A DNA stretch of 63,315 nucleotides from NCBI GenBank assembly GCA_902596205.1, contig CACJSY010000006.1, positions 1 to 63,315 on the forward strand. Direction: 5' to 3'. The number at the start of each line of letters is the position of its first letter. The first letter of the stretch is position 1. The notes beneath the pieces were generated by a model that searched no databases, was not told where the DNA came from, and saw only the letters and a program-made list of their open reading frames with translations. A program made the translations under genes and the position numbers. This DNA is from an uncultured Pelagibacteraceae bacterium. GTDB taxonomy: Bacteria; Pseudomonadota; Alphaproteobacteria; Pelagibacterales; Pelagibacteraceae. This document shows, piece after piece, positions 43,524 to 52,265 of this stretch.

Positions 43524-43848
43524 CGTCTATAAAAAGGTTAAGAGCTTTTACCCTCTGAAGCAATCCTTTTGAAACCTTAGTCCAATCTTTCTTAAGAATA
43601 ATTCTGGGAATAATGTCTAAAGGCCATTTCTTTTCTTGGAGTTTTTTCCCAGACGAATAAACTCGGAAATTTATTCCCCTAGCATTTATTGTACTTGCGC
43701 AGTTCTTTTCAATTTCATTTAATTTCTTGATGCCATGTCTTTCTAAGATGTGAGAAATAATTACAGCTTGCCTACGTAGCTTATGATCAGAGTTTAGATA
43801 CTCATCATAAGTTTTTTTAGAGTCGTATTTTTTCCACAAATTAACCAT
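43495..43848 (-). CDS. Circularly permuted ATP-grasp protein, N-terminal part (frameshifted gene)
   Basis: The 117-residue frame starts with the family's normal N-terminal section: TYDEYLNSDHKLRRQAV, INARGINFRVYSSGK, PLDIIPRIILKKDW and LLQRVKALNLFIDDVYND. It then runs into a stop after RKNF. Skipping one A in the run at 43502-43507 gives DRKIFKDNIIPEEL, which continues the family sequence in the other frame. This may be a real mutation, a sequencing or assembly error in a homopolymer, or slippage during transcription. Confidence 0.8.
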   Translation of the reverse strand: MVNLWKKYDSKKTYDEYLNSDHKLRRQAVIISHILERHGIKKLNEIEKNCASTINARGINFRVYSSGKKLQEKKWPLDIIPRIILKKDWTKVSKGLLQRVKALNLFIDDVYNDRKNF

Positions 43849-43953
43849 TCAATAATTCTTAATAGTTTATTGGCTTTATCAAATGCACAAATTCGATAAT
43901 AGCTATGATAATTAAGAATTGAATATTTATTGTTTTTTAAATAATAATTCACC

Positions 43954-44673
43954 ATGACATATTGTATTGGTATTAAGACTAATGAGGGTGTTGTCTTAGC
44001 TTCTGACTCTAGAACAAATGCTGGTTTAGATAATGTGAATATATATTCCAAAATGCTTACTTATGATGTGGGTGATAGAACAGTGGTAATAGTTACTTCG
44101 GGAAATTTAGCAACTTCACAAGCAGTTTTTAAGTCTATTGAGAAGGATATAAAAGAAAATTCTGATTTAAATCTTAATACATGTAAAGATTTTGAGCAAA
44201 TAGCTTCATATGTTGGGAAACTTACGATTAAACATTCATCTCCGGACGGGGTAAACACGGACAGCCTTGTTTTAGGAGCTACTTTTATTATTGGAGGACA
44301 AATAAAAGGTCAGGATTTAGAATTGTACCTCGTTTATCCTCAGGGAAATTACATAAGGCCTGCAGACAGTAAGCCTTATTTAGTAATTGGCGAAGTTAAG
44401 TACGGTAAACCAATACTCGATAGAGTGATAACTCCAAATGTATCTATAGGTGATGCATCGAGATGCGCATTAATCTCTATGGACTCCACCTTAAAAAGTG
44501 ATTTAACTGTTGGTCCTCCAATAGATATCGCTGTTTATAAAAAAGATCAAAAAAAATTATCTTATCTCAAATGTCTGAATACATCTGATGAAGATTACAA
44601 AAGAATTTGCAATCAGTGGTCTGATAAAGTTTTGCAACTTTTTGACACTTTTCCTAAATTTGACTGGGAATAA
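43954..44673 (+). CDS. Anbu-type proteasome-related peptidase
   Basis: The 239-residue product has the Ntn-hydrolase beta-subunit fold of Anbu: MTYCIGIKTNEGVVLASDSRTNAGLD at the start, where in the Anbu family Thr2 becomes the nucleophile after Met removal, then TSGNLATSQAV, FIIGGQIKG and IGDASRCALISMDSTLKSDLTVGPP. It forms open helical rings in other bacteria; its substrates are not known. The usual companions are a circularly permuted ATP-grasp, an alpha-E protein and a transglutaminase. Only the ATP-grasp gene is found here, divergent and 105 bases away. Confidence 0.87.
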   Translation: MTYCIGIKTNEGVVLASDSRTNAGLDNVNIYSKMLTYDVGDRTVVIVTSGNLATSQAVFKSIEKDIKENSDLNLNTCKDFEQIASYVGKLTIKHSSPDGVNTDSLVLGATFIIGGQIKGQDLELYLVYPQGNYIRPADSKPYLVIGEVKYGKPILDRVITPNVSIGDASRCALISMDSTLKSDLTVGPPIDIAVYKKDQKKLSYLKCLNTSDEDYKRICNQWSDKVLQLFDTFPKFDWE

Positions 44674-44678
44674 TTTTC

Positions 44679-45326
44679 TTAGGTAATTATTTCTGCAAAC
44701 CTATTTTCTATTAAATTTAATGTAAGATTATTTTTTTTAGTGAAATCGTTAATTGCTTTTTCTACTTCTGAAATATAACTTTCCTTACCATAATCATCGC
44801 ATAGAATTACTTTCTTTTGATCTTTCATACTCTCATATAAAATTGAGAGATCATTAATTACAGTTTCGTAACTATGTCCCCCATCAAGGAAAACGAAATC
44901 GATTTTTTGTAAATCTATTTCTTTTAAAACTTTATTTGTATCACCTGCGATTAACTTTATGTTCTGACTGTATTGCTGCAGGAGTTTTCGAACACTTTCA
45001 ATTGAATTTAAATTTTCTTTTAGAATATAATTATAATAAATATTTTTTAACGGATTAGAAAATTTCTGATCTTTTAAAAAGTTAGGTTTAATCTCATCTC
45101 TTTTATCACTCTGATTACTTCCAAATAAATCTATCCCTGTGTACGTAAAATTATTTCCGTTAGATTTATATAAAAAATCGCAGGTATTTTTTGCAGTCAC
45201 TCCACAAAAAACACCAATCTCTAAAACATTTTTCGGATTGTAATTTGAAAGCCTTTCAAGAAAAACATCTCCCCATTTTCCTTTTAAGCCAGATTTTCTC
45301 CAATAACTTTTGTATTTTAATTGCAA
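44679..45326 (-). CDS. SAM-dependent methyltransferase-like protein
   Basis: The 215-residue product has a Rossmann-like class I methyltransferase core: KNVLEIGVFCGVTAKNT as motif I, KLIAGDTNKVLKEI, then KIDFVFLDGGHSYETVINDL and VILCDDYG, as in the Methyltransf_24 group. Members act on sugars or small compounds; the substrate is not evident. It lies three bases after nrdB on the same strand, so it could be read with nrdAB, though a link to nucleotide reduction is not expected. Confidence 0.75.
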   Translation of the reverse strand: MQLKYKSYWRKSGLKGKWGDVFLERLSNYNPKNVLEIGVFCGVTAKNTCDFLYKSNGNNFTYTGIDLFGSNQSDKRDEIKPNFLKDQKFSNPLKNIYYNYILKENLNSIESVRKLLQQYSQNIKLIAGDTNKVLKEIDLQKIDFVFLDGGHSYETVINDLSILYESMKDQKKVILCDDYGKESYISEVEKAINDFTKKNNLTLNLIENRFAEIIT

Positions 45327-45329
45327 ATA

Positions 45330-46340
45330 CTAAGCAAATACCTCGCCCCATGTTCCTTTTGTAGAAGCTTTAGAATATTCTGTAGCTCTGCCTTCAAAAA
45401 AGTTCATGTGCTCTACTCCGTTAAGCATAGTATCCAACCACGTTAATGGATTTTTCTTAACATCGTAAATAGGATTTAGACCTAATTGCTCTAATCTTCT
45501 ATTTCCAATAAATCTAATGTATTGTTTGACTTCTTCCGCTGTCAAACCTTGCATTGGGCCCATTTGAAAAGCTAGATCAATGAAAGCATCTTCGTGATGG
45601 ACAATAGTCTTGCATGCTTCATAGATTTCATTTTTTAATTTATCATTCCAGATTTGTGGCTCTTCTTTAACGAAATCTCTGAAAAGTCTAATCATAGAAT
45701 TACAGTGCAATGTTTCATCTCTTACTGACCAAGTTACTATTTGACCCATACCTTTCATTTTATTAAATCTTGGGAAGTTTAATAAAATTGCGAAACTTGC
45801 AAATAATTGTAATCCCTCTGTGAAAGCTGAGAACACTGCCATTGTCATTGCTATATTATGTTTTGATTTTACATCAAAGCCTTGCATGTAGTCGTATTTA
45901 TCTTTCATTTCTTTGTACTGCAAGAACGCTGAGTACTCTGTCTCTGGCATTCCGATAGTATCTAATAGATGAGAGTAAGCAGCAATATGAACTGTTTCCA
46001 TTGCAGCGAATGCGGTCATCATCATTAGTACTTCTGTAGGTTTAAATACAGTTGTGTAGTGTCTTAAATAACAATTATTCACTTCAACATCTGCTTGGGT
46101 AAAAAATCTAAATATGTGTGTTAAAAGATTTTTTTCCTCAACAGATAAATTTTTCTGCCAATCTCTTACGTCATCGCCAAGTGGCACTTCCTCCGGCAAC
46201 CAATGGATTCTTTGTTGAGTTAACCAAGCGTCATAACACCATGGATATCTGAATGGTTTATATACTGGATTTTCTACTAATAAGCCCATTTTATTATTAG
46301 GCTGAATAATTGTTGGTTTAGTTTTTTCTGCTACTGACAT
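45330..46340 (-). CDS. nrdB: Ribonucleotide reductase beta subunit (class I)
   Basis: I start at the ATG at 46340 because GAGGAG lies eight bases upstream; the in-frame ATG at 46349 lacks this. The 336-residue product carries the metal-ligand pattern of class I beta subunits: QADVEVNNCYL, METVHIAAYSHLL with the Tyr four residues after the His as for the radical Tyr, FTEGLQLFAS and DETLHCNSM. It holds the metal-tyrosyl cofactor that starts the reaction in NrdA. The start lies inside the nrdA stop region. Confidence 0.95.
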   Translation of the reverse strand: MSVAEKTKPTIIQPNNKMGLLVENPVYKPFRYPWCYDAWLTQQRIHWLPEEVPLGDDVRDWQKNLSVEEKNLLTHIFRFFTQADVEVNNCYLRHYTTVFKPTEVLMMMTAFAAMETVHIAAYSHLLDTIGMPETEYSAFLQYKEMKDKYDYMQGFDVKSKHNIAMTMAVFSAFTEGLQLFASFAILLNFPRFNKMKGMGQIVTWSVRDETLHCNSMIRLFRDFVKEEPQIWNDKLKNEIYEACKTIVHHEDAFIDLAFQMGPMQGLTAEEVKQYIRFIGNRRLEQLGLNPIYDVKKNPLTWLDTMLNGVEHMNFFEGRATEYSKASTKGTWGEVFA

Positions 46341-48280
46341 GATAAACACTCCTCATAGTTGTTGCTCTCATTATTTGATTCTTGTTTTCCAGAGTAAACA
46401 TTTTTTGTCACATCTGTTGAAGATCCATTGTTTACATTTTCAGCCCTCTGGATTGATTTGGATCTACAGTAATAAAGGCTTTTTAAACCTTTTTTCCATG
46501 CTTGAAAATGAATGTCGTGAAGTTGTTTCTTATGTATATCTGCAGGAACAAAGATATTTACTGACTGTGCTTGTGATATGTGTGGAGTTCTGTCTGCACC
46601 AAGTTCAACGATCCATCTTTGATCAATTTCAAAGGCAGTTTTAAAAGTATCTTTTTCGTTTGCTGTTAAAAAATTTAAATGTGACACGGATCCTTGATTG
46701 GTTGTTATTGTTGACCATACCTCATCTGTATCTTTATTATATTTTTGAAGTATCTTTTTTAAATATTTATTTCTTACATTGAAAGAACCTGATAGAGTTT
46801 TATGAGTGTAGCTGTTAGCAGCAATTGGTTCAATTCCAGGAGAAGACCCCCCACAAATAATTGAAATAGAAGCTGTTGGAGCAATTGCAGTTTTATTTGA
46901 AAATCTCTCTTTCATTCCATATTCTGCAGCATCGGGACATGAACCTCTCTCTTCGGCTAAAGTTTTTGAGGCTTCATCAACTTTTTCTTGGATGTTTTGA
47001 AATATTTTTTTATTCCAAACTTTACTCATAACAGATCCAAATGGAATATTTTTCTGTTGGAAATAGGAGTGTAATCCCATAACTCCTAGGCCAACACTTC
47101 TCTCTCTCATTGCTGAATATTTTGCATGAGCGAATTCATCTGGAGCTCTATTTATAAAATCTGTCATCACATTATCTAAAAATCTCATAACATCCTCAAC
47201 AAATTGTGTATCGTCTTTCCATTGATCATAGGTGTCTAAATTTAAAGATGATAAACAACAAACTGCTGTTCTTTGATTTCCCTCATTATCTATTCCAGTT
47301 GGTAAAGTGATTTCACTACATAGATTTGAAGTTTTAACTTTTAAACCCGCAAGTTTGTGATGCTGTGGAATCTGTCTATTGACTGTATCAATGTAAACGA
47401 TGTAAGGCTCTCCTGTTTCAATTCTCGCTGTCAATAATCTGATCCACAAATTTCTTGCTGGTATGGTTTGTTGAACAGATCCATCGTAAGGACTTCTTAA
47501 TGCCCATTGACCACCTGTCTCCACTGCTCTCATGAATTCATCTGTAACTAAAACTCCATGGTGAAGGTTTAAAGATCTTCTATTTACGTCCCCGCCAGTC
47601 GGTCTTCTCATTTCAATAAATTCTTCAATTTCGGGATGATCAATTTGTAGATAACATGCAGCTGAACCTCTCCTTAAAGATCCTTGACTAATTGCTAATG
47701 TCAAAGAGTCCATAACTTTAATAAAAGGAATAATTCCAGAAGTTTTTCCAACTTTTCCAATTTTTTCTCCAATTGATCTCAAGTTACCCCAATAACTTCC
47801 TATTCCACCACCTCTTGCTGCAAGCCAAACATTTTCTTCCCAAAGGTTAGTAATTCCCTCTAAGCTGTCGCTAGCTTCATTTAAAAAACAAGAAATAGGT
47901 AATCCCCTTTCAGTTCCACCATTAGATAAAACTGGTGTTGCTGGCATAAACCAAAGGTTGCTTATGTAGTTGTAAATTCTTTGAGCATGTAAATTATCGT
48001 CAGCATAGACACTGGCAACTCTTGCAAAGAGATCTTGAAAACTCTCACTTTGACCTAAGTATCTGTCTTTAAGTGTAGCTTTTCCAAAGTCCGTTAAATT
48101 CTGATCCCTTGACCTATCAATTTTAATTGTAATTCCCTTATCATTCTGAAACAACTCTGTCTCACCGGATAAAGAAAATAAATCGGGTTTTTTAGGTCCG
48201 TTATTTCTAAGTTCGTTTTGGTTTTTCTGGCCTATTGAGCCGACAGCTTTCTCTATTGCCAATGATACGTTTTTATTCAT
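46331..48280 (-). CDS. nrdA: Ribonucleotide reductase alpha subunit (class I)
   Basis: The 649-residue product has FMPATPVLSNGGT, the LAARGGGIGSYWGNLRSIG loop, the catalytic Cys regions NLCSEITLP and VCCLSSLNLD, IAPTASISIICGGSSPGIEP and the Cys pair near the C-terminus (ECLSCQ) used for reduction by thioredoxin or glutaredoxin. No ATP cone is obvious at the start. It makes all four deoxynucleotides. A pair of NrdR-box-like sites lies 34-80 bases upstream. Confidence 0.95.
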   Translation of the reverse strand: MNKNVSLAIEKAVGSIGQKNQNELRNNGPKKPDLFSLSGETELFQNDKGITIKIDRSRDQNLTDFGKATLKDRYLGQSESFQDLFARVASVYADDNLHAQRIYNYISNLWFMPATPVLSNGGTERGLPISCFLNEASDSLEGITNLWEENVWLAARGGGIGSYWGNLRSIGEKIGKVGKTSGIIPFIKVMDSLTLAISQGSLRRGSAACYLQIDHPEIEEFIEMRRPTGGDVNRRSLNLHHGVLVTDEFMRAVETGGQWALRSPYDGSVQQTIPARNLWIRLLTARIETGEPYIVYIDTVNRQIPQHHKLAGLKVKTSNLCSEITLPTGIDNEGNQRTAVCCLSSLNLDTYDQWKDDTQFVEDVMRFLDNVMTDFINRAPDEFAHAKYSAMRERSVGLGVMGLHSYFQQKNIPFGSVMSKVWNKKIFQNIQEKVDEASKTLAEERGSCPDAAEYGMKERFSNKTAIAPTASISIICGGSSPGIEPIAANSYTHKTLSGSFNVRNKYLKKILQKYNKDTDEVWSTITTNQGSVSHLNFLTANEKDTFKTAFEIDQRWIVELGADRTPHISQAQSVNIFVPADIHKKQLHDIHFQAWKKGLKSLYYCRSKSIQRAENVNNGSSTDVTKNVYSGKQESNNESNNYEECLSCQ

Positions 48281-48313
48281 ATTTTCCTTGTTTTTATCGA
48301 TTTGTTAACAAAA

Positions 48314-48329
48314 CAACTACATGTTGTGT
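48314..48329. promoter_or_regulatory. NrdR-box-like site 1
   Basis: CAACTACATGTTGTGT matches 11 of 16 bases of the NrdR consensus ACACTATATATAGTGT and has partial dyad symmetry. It is 34 bases upstream of the nrdA ATG. The distance of 31 bases to the second site equals three DNA turns, as is usual for NrdR box pairs. Confidence 0.5.
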
Positions 48330-48344
48330 TACAGTTATGTTAAT

Positions 48345-48360
48345 ATACTATATAACATCT
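48345..48360. promoter_or_regulatory. NrdR-box-like site 2
   Basis: ATACTATATAACATCT matches 11 of 16 bases of the NrdR consensus, best in the left half, and lies exactly 31 bases from site 1. Chance matches are easier in A+T-rich DNA, so the spacing is the stronger argument. Confidence 0.45.
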
Positions 48361-48465
48361 AAATCAATAGAACATTATAAGAACATCTGTTTAATTTTTC
48401 AAGTGGAAAGTTTTGTTAATAAACATTTTATAAAAAATGCCTATATTCTCTAGTATTTATAGCTA

Positions 48466-49908
48466 ATGAAAATCAATCCAAATGGTTTTAGAGAGTACGA
48501 CGCGAGATGGATCTTTGAAAAAGACATTGATATTGAGGGAATCACTACTTTAGGTAGAGGGTTAGGATCTCAAATTATTAATCATACTAAAAAAAATAAT
48601 CCTAGAGTTATTGTTGGTCATGACTATAGATCTTACAGTGAAAAAATTAAAAAAGCTTTGACTGATGGACTGGTATCAACAGGGTGTTACGTTGAAGATG
48701 TTGGTTTATCTCTTTCGCCAATGGTTTATTTTGCCCAATTTAATTTAAATTCAGACGCAATTGCCATGGTTACAGCTAGTCATAATGAAAATGGTTGGAC
48801 AGGTGTTAAAATGGGTATCAAAAAAGGGTTAACACATGCTCCAGAGGAAATGTCTGAACTAAAAGACATAACTCTCAATAACAAATTCAAAACTGGTAAA
48901 GGAAATGTCAAAAAAATTAATGAATTTAAAAATGTTTATATTCAAGATTTAATTAAAAAAAATAAATTAAATAAAAAAATTAAGACTGTTGTTGCTTGTG
49001 GAAATGGTACAGCTGGTGTTTTTGCACCAGATATTTTGAAAGGTCTAGGCTGTGAGGTGATAGAATTAGATTGTAAATTAGACTGGTCATTTCCAAAATA
49101 TAACCCAAATCCAGAAGATCTAAAGATGTTACACGCAATAGCAAAAGCTGTGAGAGAAAATAATGCTGATGTTGGTTTTGGTTTTGATGGCGACGGTGAT
49201 AGATGCGGAGTAATAGATGATAAAGGTAATGAAATATTTTCAGATAAGATAGGATTACTGATAGCAAGAAACTTAGCGTCAAAACATAAGAATTCAAAAT
49301 TTATTGTAGACGTAAAATCAACAGGTCTTTATACAAAGGATAAAGTTCTTTTAGACAATAACTGTAAGACAATTTATTGGAAGACAGGACACTCACATAT
49401 TAAAAGAAAAGTAAATCAAGAAAAAGCTTTAGCAGGATTTGAAAAAAGTGGTCATTTCTTTTTTAATCATCCTTTAGGGTATGGATACGATGATGGAATA
49501 AACTCTGCAATACAAGTTTGTCATTTGTTAATAAATCAAAACAAGAAGATGAGTGAAATCATTAACGAGCTACCCAAAACTTATCAATCTCCAACTATGG
49601 CTCCATTCTGTAAGGATGAAGAGAAGTATAAAGTGGTAGATGAAATGGTAAAGAAAGTAGAAGATTTAAAAAAACAGAATATTAAAATAGACAATCAATC
49701 AATCACAGAAGTTTTAACAGTTAATGGAGTAAGATTTTCTTTAACAGATGGATCTTGGGGTTTAATTAGAGCATCATCGAATAAACCCTCTCTTGTAGTA
49801 GTCACTGAAAGTCCTACATCAGATGAAAGAAAAAAAATCATCTTCGATTTTATAGACAATTTACTCAAAGAAACTGGAAAAATTGGCGAATACGATCAAA
49901 AAATTTAA
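48466..49908 (+). CDS. Phosphomannomutase/phosphoglucomutase
   Basis: The 480-residue product is an alpha-D-phosphohexomutase: NGFREYDARW at the start, the active-site MVTASHNENGWTGVKMG with the phosphoserine, GFDGDGDRCGVIDD for magnesium, and FEKSGHFFFNHPLGYGYDDG for sugar binding. It converts hexose 6-phosphates and 1-phosphates for surface glycans and, here, perhaps for nucleotide sugars feeding the glycosylglycerate pathway. Specificity for mannose or glucose cannot be decided. Its stop overlaps the convergent TauE gene by four bases. Confidence 0.9.
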   Translation: MKINPNGFREYDARWIFEKDIDIEGITTLGRGLGSQIINHTKKNNPRVIVGHDYRSYSEKIKKALTDGLVSTGCYVEDVGLSLSPMVYFAQFNLNSDAIAMVTASHNENGWTGVKMGIKKGLTHAPEEMSELKDITLNNKFKTGKGNVKKINEFKNVYIQDLIKKNKLNKKIKTVVACGNGTAGVFAPDILKGLGCEVIELDCKLDWSFPKYNPNPEDLKMLHAIAKAVRENNADVGFGFDGDGDRCGVIDDKGNEIFSDKIGLLIARNLASKHKNSKFIVDVKSTGLYTKDKVLLDNNCKTIYWKTGHSHIKRKVNQEKALAGFEKSGHFFFNHPLGYGYDDGINSAIQVCHLLINQNKKMSEIINELPKTYQSPTMAPFCKDEEKYKVVDEMVKKVEDLKKQNIKIDNQSITEVLTVNGVRFSLTDGSWGLIRASSNKPSLVVVTESPTSDERKKIIFDFIDNLLKETGKIGEYDQKI

Positions 49909-50735
49909 AGATTAAAGTATTCGTATAAAAATTTTGTTCCAATGATAATTAAAAAAAAACCAAAATATTTAGTCATCTTTTTTTTATCAATTTTATGACT
50001 GGCTTTAGCTCCAAGTCTTGCCATAAATGCGGTTATTGGAAAGAATATTAAAAATGCAGGGATATTAAGAAATCCAATACTTAGAGGTAAATTAGCATTC
50101 AAATAATTACCTGAGAGGAGGAAACCTATTGTGCCAAATAGGGCTATAATAAATCCTATTGCTGCAGCACTTCCTATGGCTTTATTAATTGGATATCCGA
50201 AAAACTTTAATATTGGAACATTCATTACTGCTCCACCAATTCCCATAGGAGCTGAGACAAAGCCAGTAATTATTCCAGAGATAATTTTAGCAGGTAAGCC
50301 CATTTTTATTGAAAGATCAGACTCTTTTTCTTTAAGAAATAGTAAATAGAAAGCAAGAATATAAACAACGATAGTAAAAAATAAAATTAAAGGTTTAGTT
50401 TTTAAACCAGTAGCTAGAATAGTCCCAAGTATAACCCCTATAATTACAAATGCTCCATAACCTTTCACTACATTAAAATCGACTGCATTATGTTGATGGT
50501 GAGTCAAAACTGAAACAATTGATGTTGGAATGATTATTCCAAATGAAGTCCCCACTGCTAAATGCATTAAATATGCTTGTTCAACTCCAGCTGCTCCAAA
50601 AATATAAAATAAAATTGGAACTGTGATTAATCCTCCTCCAATGCCGAATAAACCAGCTGCAAAACCTGCAGGAATTGCCGTGATAACCATTATTAAGATC
50701 AAATAAATTGTTTCGGATTGTAAAAGAGTATCCAA
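49905..50735 (-). CDS. TauE/SafE family sulfite or organosulfonate exporter
   Basis: The 276-residue product has about eight membrane helices and the paired family motif FGIGGGLITVPILF near residue 30 and GIGGAVMNVPILKFFG near 165. The family exports sulfite, sulfoacetate or related anions. In an organism using reduced organic sulphur this would remove toxic sulfite, but the substrate is inferred only from the family. It starts two bases after dusA's stop. Confidence 0.85.
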   Translation of the reverse strand: MDTLLQSETIYLILIMVITAIPAGFAAGLFGIGGGLITVPILFYIFGAAGVEQAYLMHLAVGTSFGIIIPTSIVSVLTHHQHNAVDFNVVKGYGAFVIIGVILGTILATGLKTKPLILFFTIVVYILAFYLLFLKEKESDLSIKMGLPAKIISGIITGFVSAPMGIGGAVMNVPILKFFGYPINKAIGSAAAIGFIIALFGTIGFLLSGNYLNANLPLSIGFLNIPAFLIFFPITAFMARLGAKASHKIDKKKMTKYFGFFLIIIGTKFLYEYFNL

Positions 50736-50737
50736 AT

Positions 50738-51721
50738 TTATCTTTCTAAAGAAACAGGATTTGTTTTTCTGACCTGGTCCATTATATGATTTACTTTTTG
50801 AAGATCTGCATCTCTAATGCACATATTTTTAGAAAGATATTGTTTCCATGTTTTAGAACCGTTTTGTCCGTGAAATAATCCAACAGTGTGTCTCATTATA
50901 TGATTTAATTGCGCACCTTTTGAGGTTTCTTCTTGAATGTATGGAATTAATTTTTCCATAACATCACTTCTTGTAGGAACATTTTTATTATTAAAAATAT
51001 CTCTTTCAATTTCAGCTAAAAAATATGGTGAATGATAAATGGCTCTCCCAATCATAGCGCCATCTACTTTTAATAAATGGTGTTTAATATCTTCTGTAGT
51101 TTTAATTCCACCATTAATAATTATTTCATCATTTTTAAAATGTTCTTTTAATTGATAAACAAATTCATATTTAAGAGGTGGAATATTTAAATTTTCTTTT
51201 GGGCTTAATTTTTTAAGTAAAGCTTTTCTTGCATGGATAATAAATTTTTTTGATCCTGCATCTTTAGTTGTTTGAATAAAAGATTTTAAAAATTCAAAAT
51301 TTTCAACTTCGTTGTAACCAATTCTTGTTTTAATTGTCACTGGTAGCTTTGTAGCTTTAGACATCGCTTCAATGCATTTTGCTACAAGATCTGGTTCTTG
51401 CATTAAACAAGCACCAAATTTATTTTTTTGAACTTTTTTACTAGGGCAACCAAGATTTAAGTTAATTTCTTTATAACCATAATCTTCAGAAATTTTACAT
51501 GCTTCTGCAAGCTCATTAGGATTTGAGCCTCCTATTTGAAGCGTTACAGGATTAGAAATTTTTTTGAAAGATAATAATTTATCTCTATCTCCTCTTATGA
51601 TTGCATTTGCTACAATCATTTCTGAATATAAATGAATATTTTTACTAATAAGACTTAAAAAATATATTTCATGCTTATCAGTGCAATCCATCATCGGTGC
51701 AACTGAAACAGTTTTTTTCAT
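50738..51721 (-). CDS. dusA: tRNA-dihydrouridine synthase A
   Basis: The 327-residue product has VAPMMDCTDKHE at the start, NLNLGCPSKKVQKNKFGACLM with the catalytic Cys, VTIKTRIGYN, IHARKALLKKLSPKENL and INGGIKT. The DARKA-like HARKALL-x-GLSPKEN stretch marks the DusA class, which reduces U20/U20a in tRNA using FMN. It starts three bases after the rpoZ stop, so the two are read together. Confidence 0.93.
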   Translation of the reverse strand: MKKTVSVAPMMDCTDKHEIYFLSLISKNIHLYSEMIVANAIIRGDRDKLLSFKKISNPVTLQIGGSNPNELAEACKISEDYGYKEINLNLGCPSKKVQKNKFGACLMQEPDLVAKCIEAMSKATKLPVTIKTRIGYNEVENFEFLKSFIQTTKDAGSKKFIIHARKALLKKLSPKENLNIPPLKYEFVYQLKEHFKNDEIIINGGIKTTEDIKHHLLKVDGAMIGRAIYHSPYFLAEIERDIFNNKNVPTRSDVMEKLIPYIQEETSKGAQLNHIMRHTVGLFHGQNGSKTWKQYLSKNMCIRDADLQKVNHIMDQVRKTNPVSLER

Positions 51722-51724
51722 GAT

Positions 51725-52225
51725 TTACTCTGATTTGTTTTCTTCTTCTACGGGAGCCTCTTCGCTTAATTCAAGAGGAGCTTCCTCTGTATCTAAATTT
51801 TCTTCTTTGATTTCAGGCTGCTCTGCTTTTAATTCTGACAACGCTTCGTCTGCTAAACTTGGTTTTTTAGCCTCAGGAATTCTTCGTATTCTTTTTGAAG
51901 GAAGAATAGCTACGCCGCTTTTTGAAACTTGTCCTTTATACAAGTTCTCAAAATCATCATTTATTTCCTCTTCCGTCTCTTCTTGTTGCTCTACTTCGTC
52001 AGGCTCTTTTCTAAGTCTTTTGATCGCACTCTCTTCAATCTCTTTTACATTAATTTTTCCATCGCCTATCTCTCTCAATGAGATAATTGTTCTCTTATCA
52101 TTGTCTTCTTCAACTAACATAGGAGATCCTGCGTTTAATTGAACGGTTCTCTCTTTAGCTAAAAGAACGAGATCATATTGATTGTCTACTTTTTCTAAAC
52201 AGTCTTCTACGGTAATTCTTGCCAT
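51725..52225 (-). CDS. rpoZ: RNA polymerase omega subunit with long acidic tail
   Basis: The first 75 residues are a standard omega subunit: ARITVEDCLEKVDNQYDLVLLAKERTVQL and then AIKRLRKE-like end of the conserved core. After it comes a tail of about 90 residues, mainly Glu, Ala, Pro and Lys, giving 166 residues in all, longer than the 60-130 usual for the family. Omega helps assemble the polymerase and, with ppGpp, regulates it. The tail may be disordered. It precedes dusA by three bases. Confidence 0.92.
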   Translation of the reverse strand: MARITVEDCLEKVDNQYDLVLLAKERTVQLNAGSPMLVEEDNDKRTIISLREIGDGKINVKEIEESAIKRLRKEPDEVEQQEETEEEINDDFENLYKGQVSKSGVAILPSKRIRRIPEAKKPSLADEALSELKAEQPEIKEENLDTEEAPLELSEEAPVEEENKSE

Positions 52226-52265
52226 GGTGATCGTTGTTTATTCAATTAGATAAAATAAATCAAGC

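Noticed and set aside
43794-44051. Open frame on the minus strand between the ATP-grasp and Anbu genes, first considered as a remnant of an alpha-E protein
   Set aside because: It overlaps the starts of both real genes, has no alpha-E motifs and a composition typical of a shadow frame.
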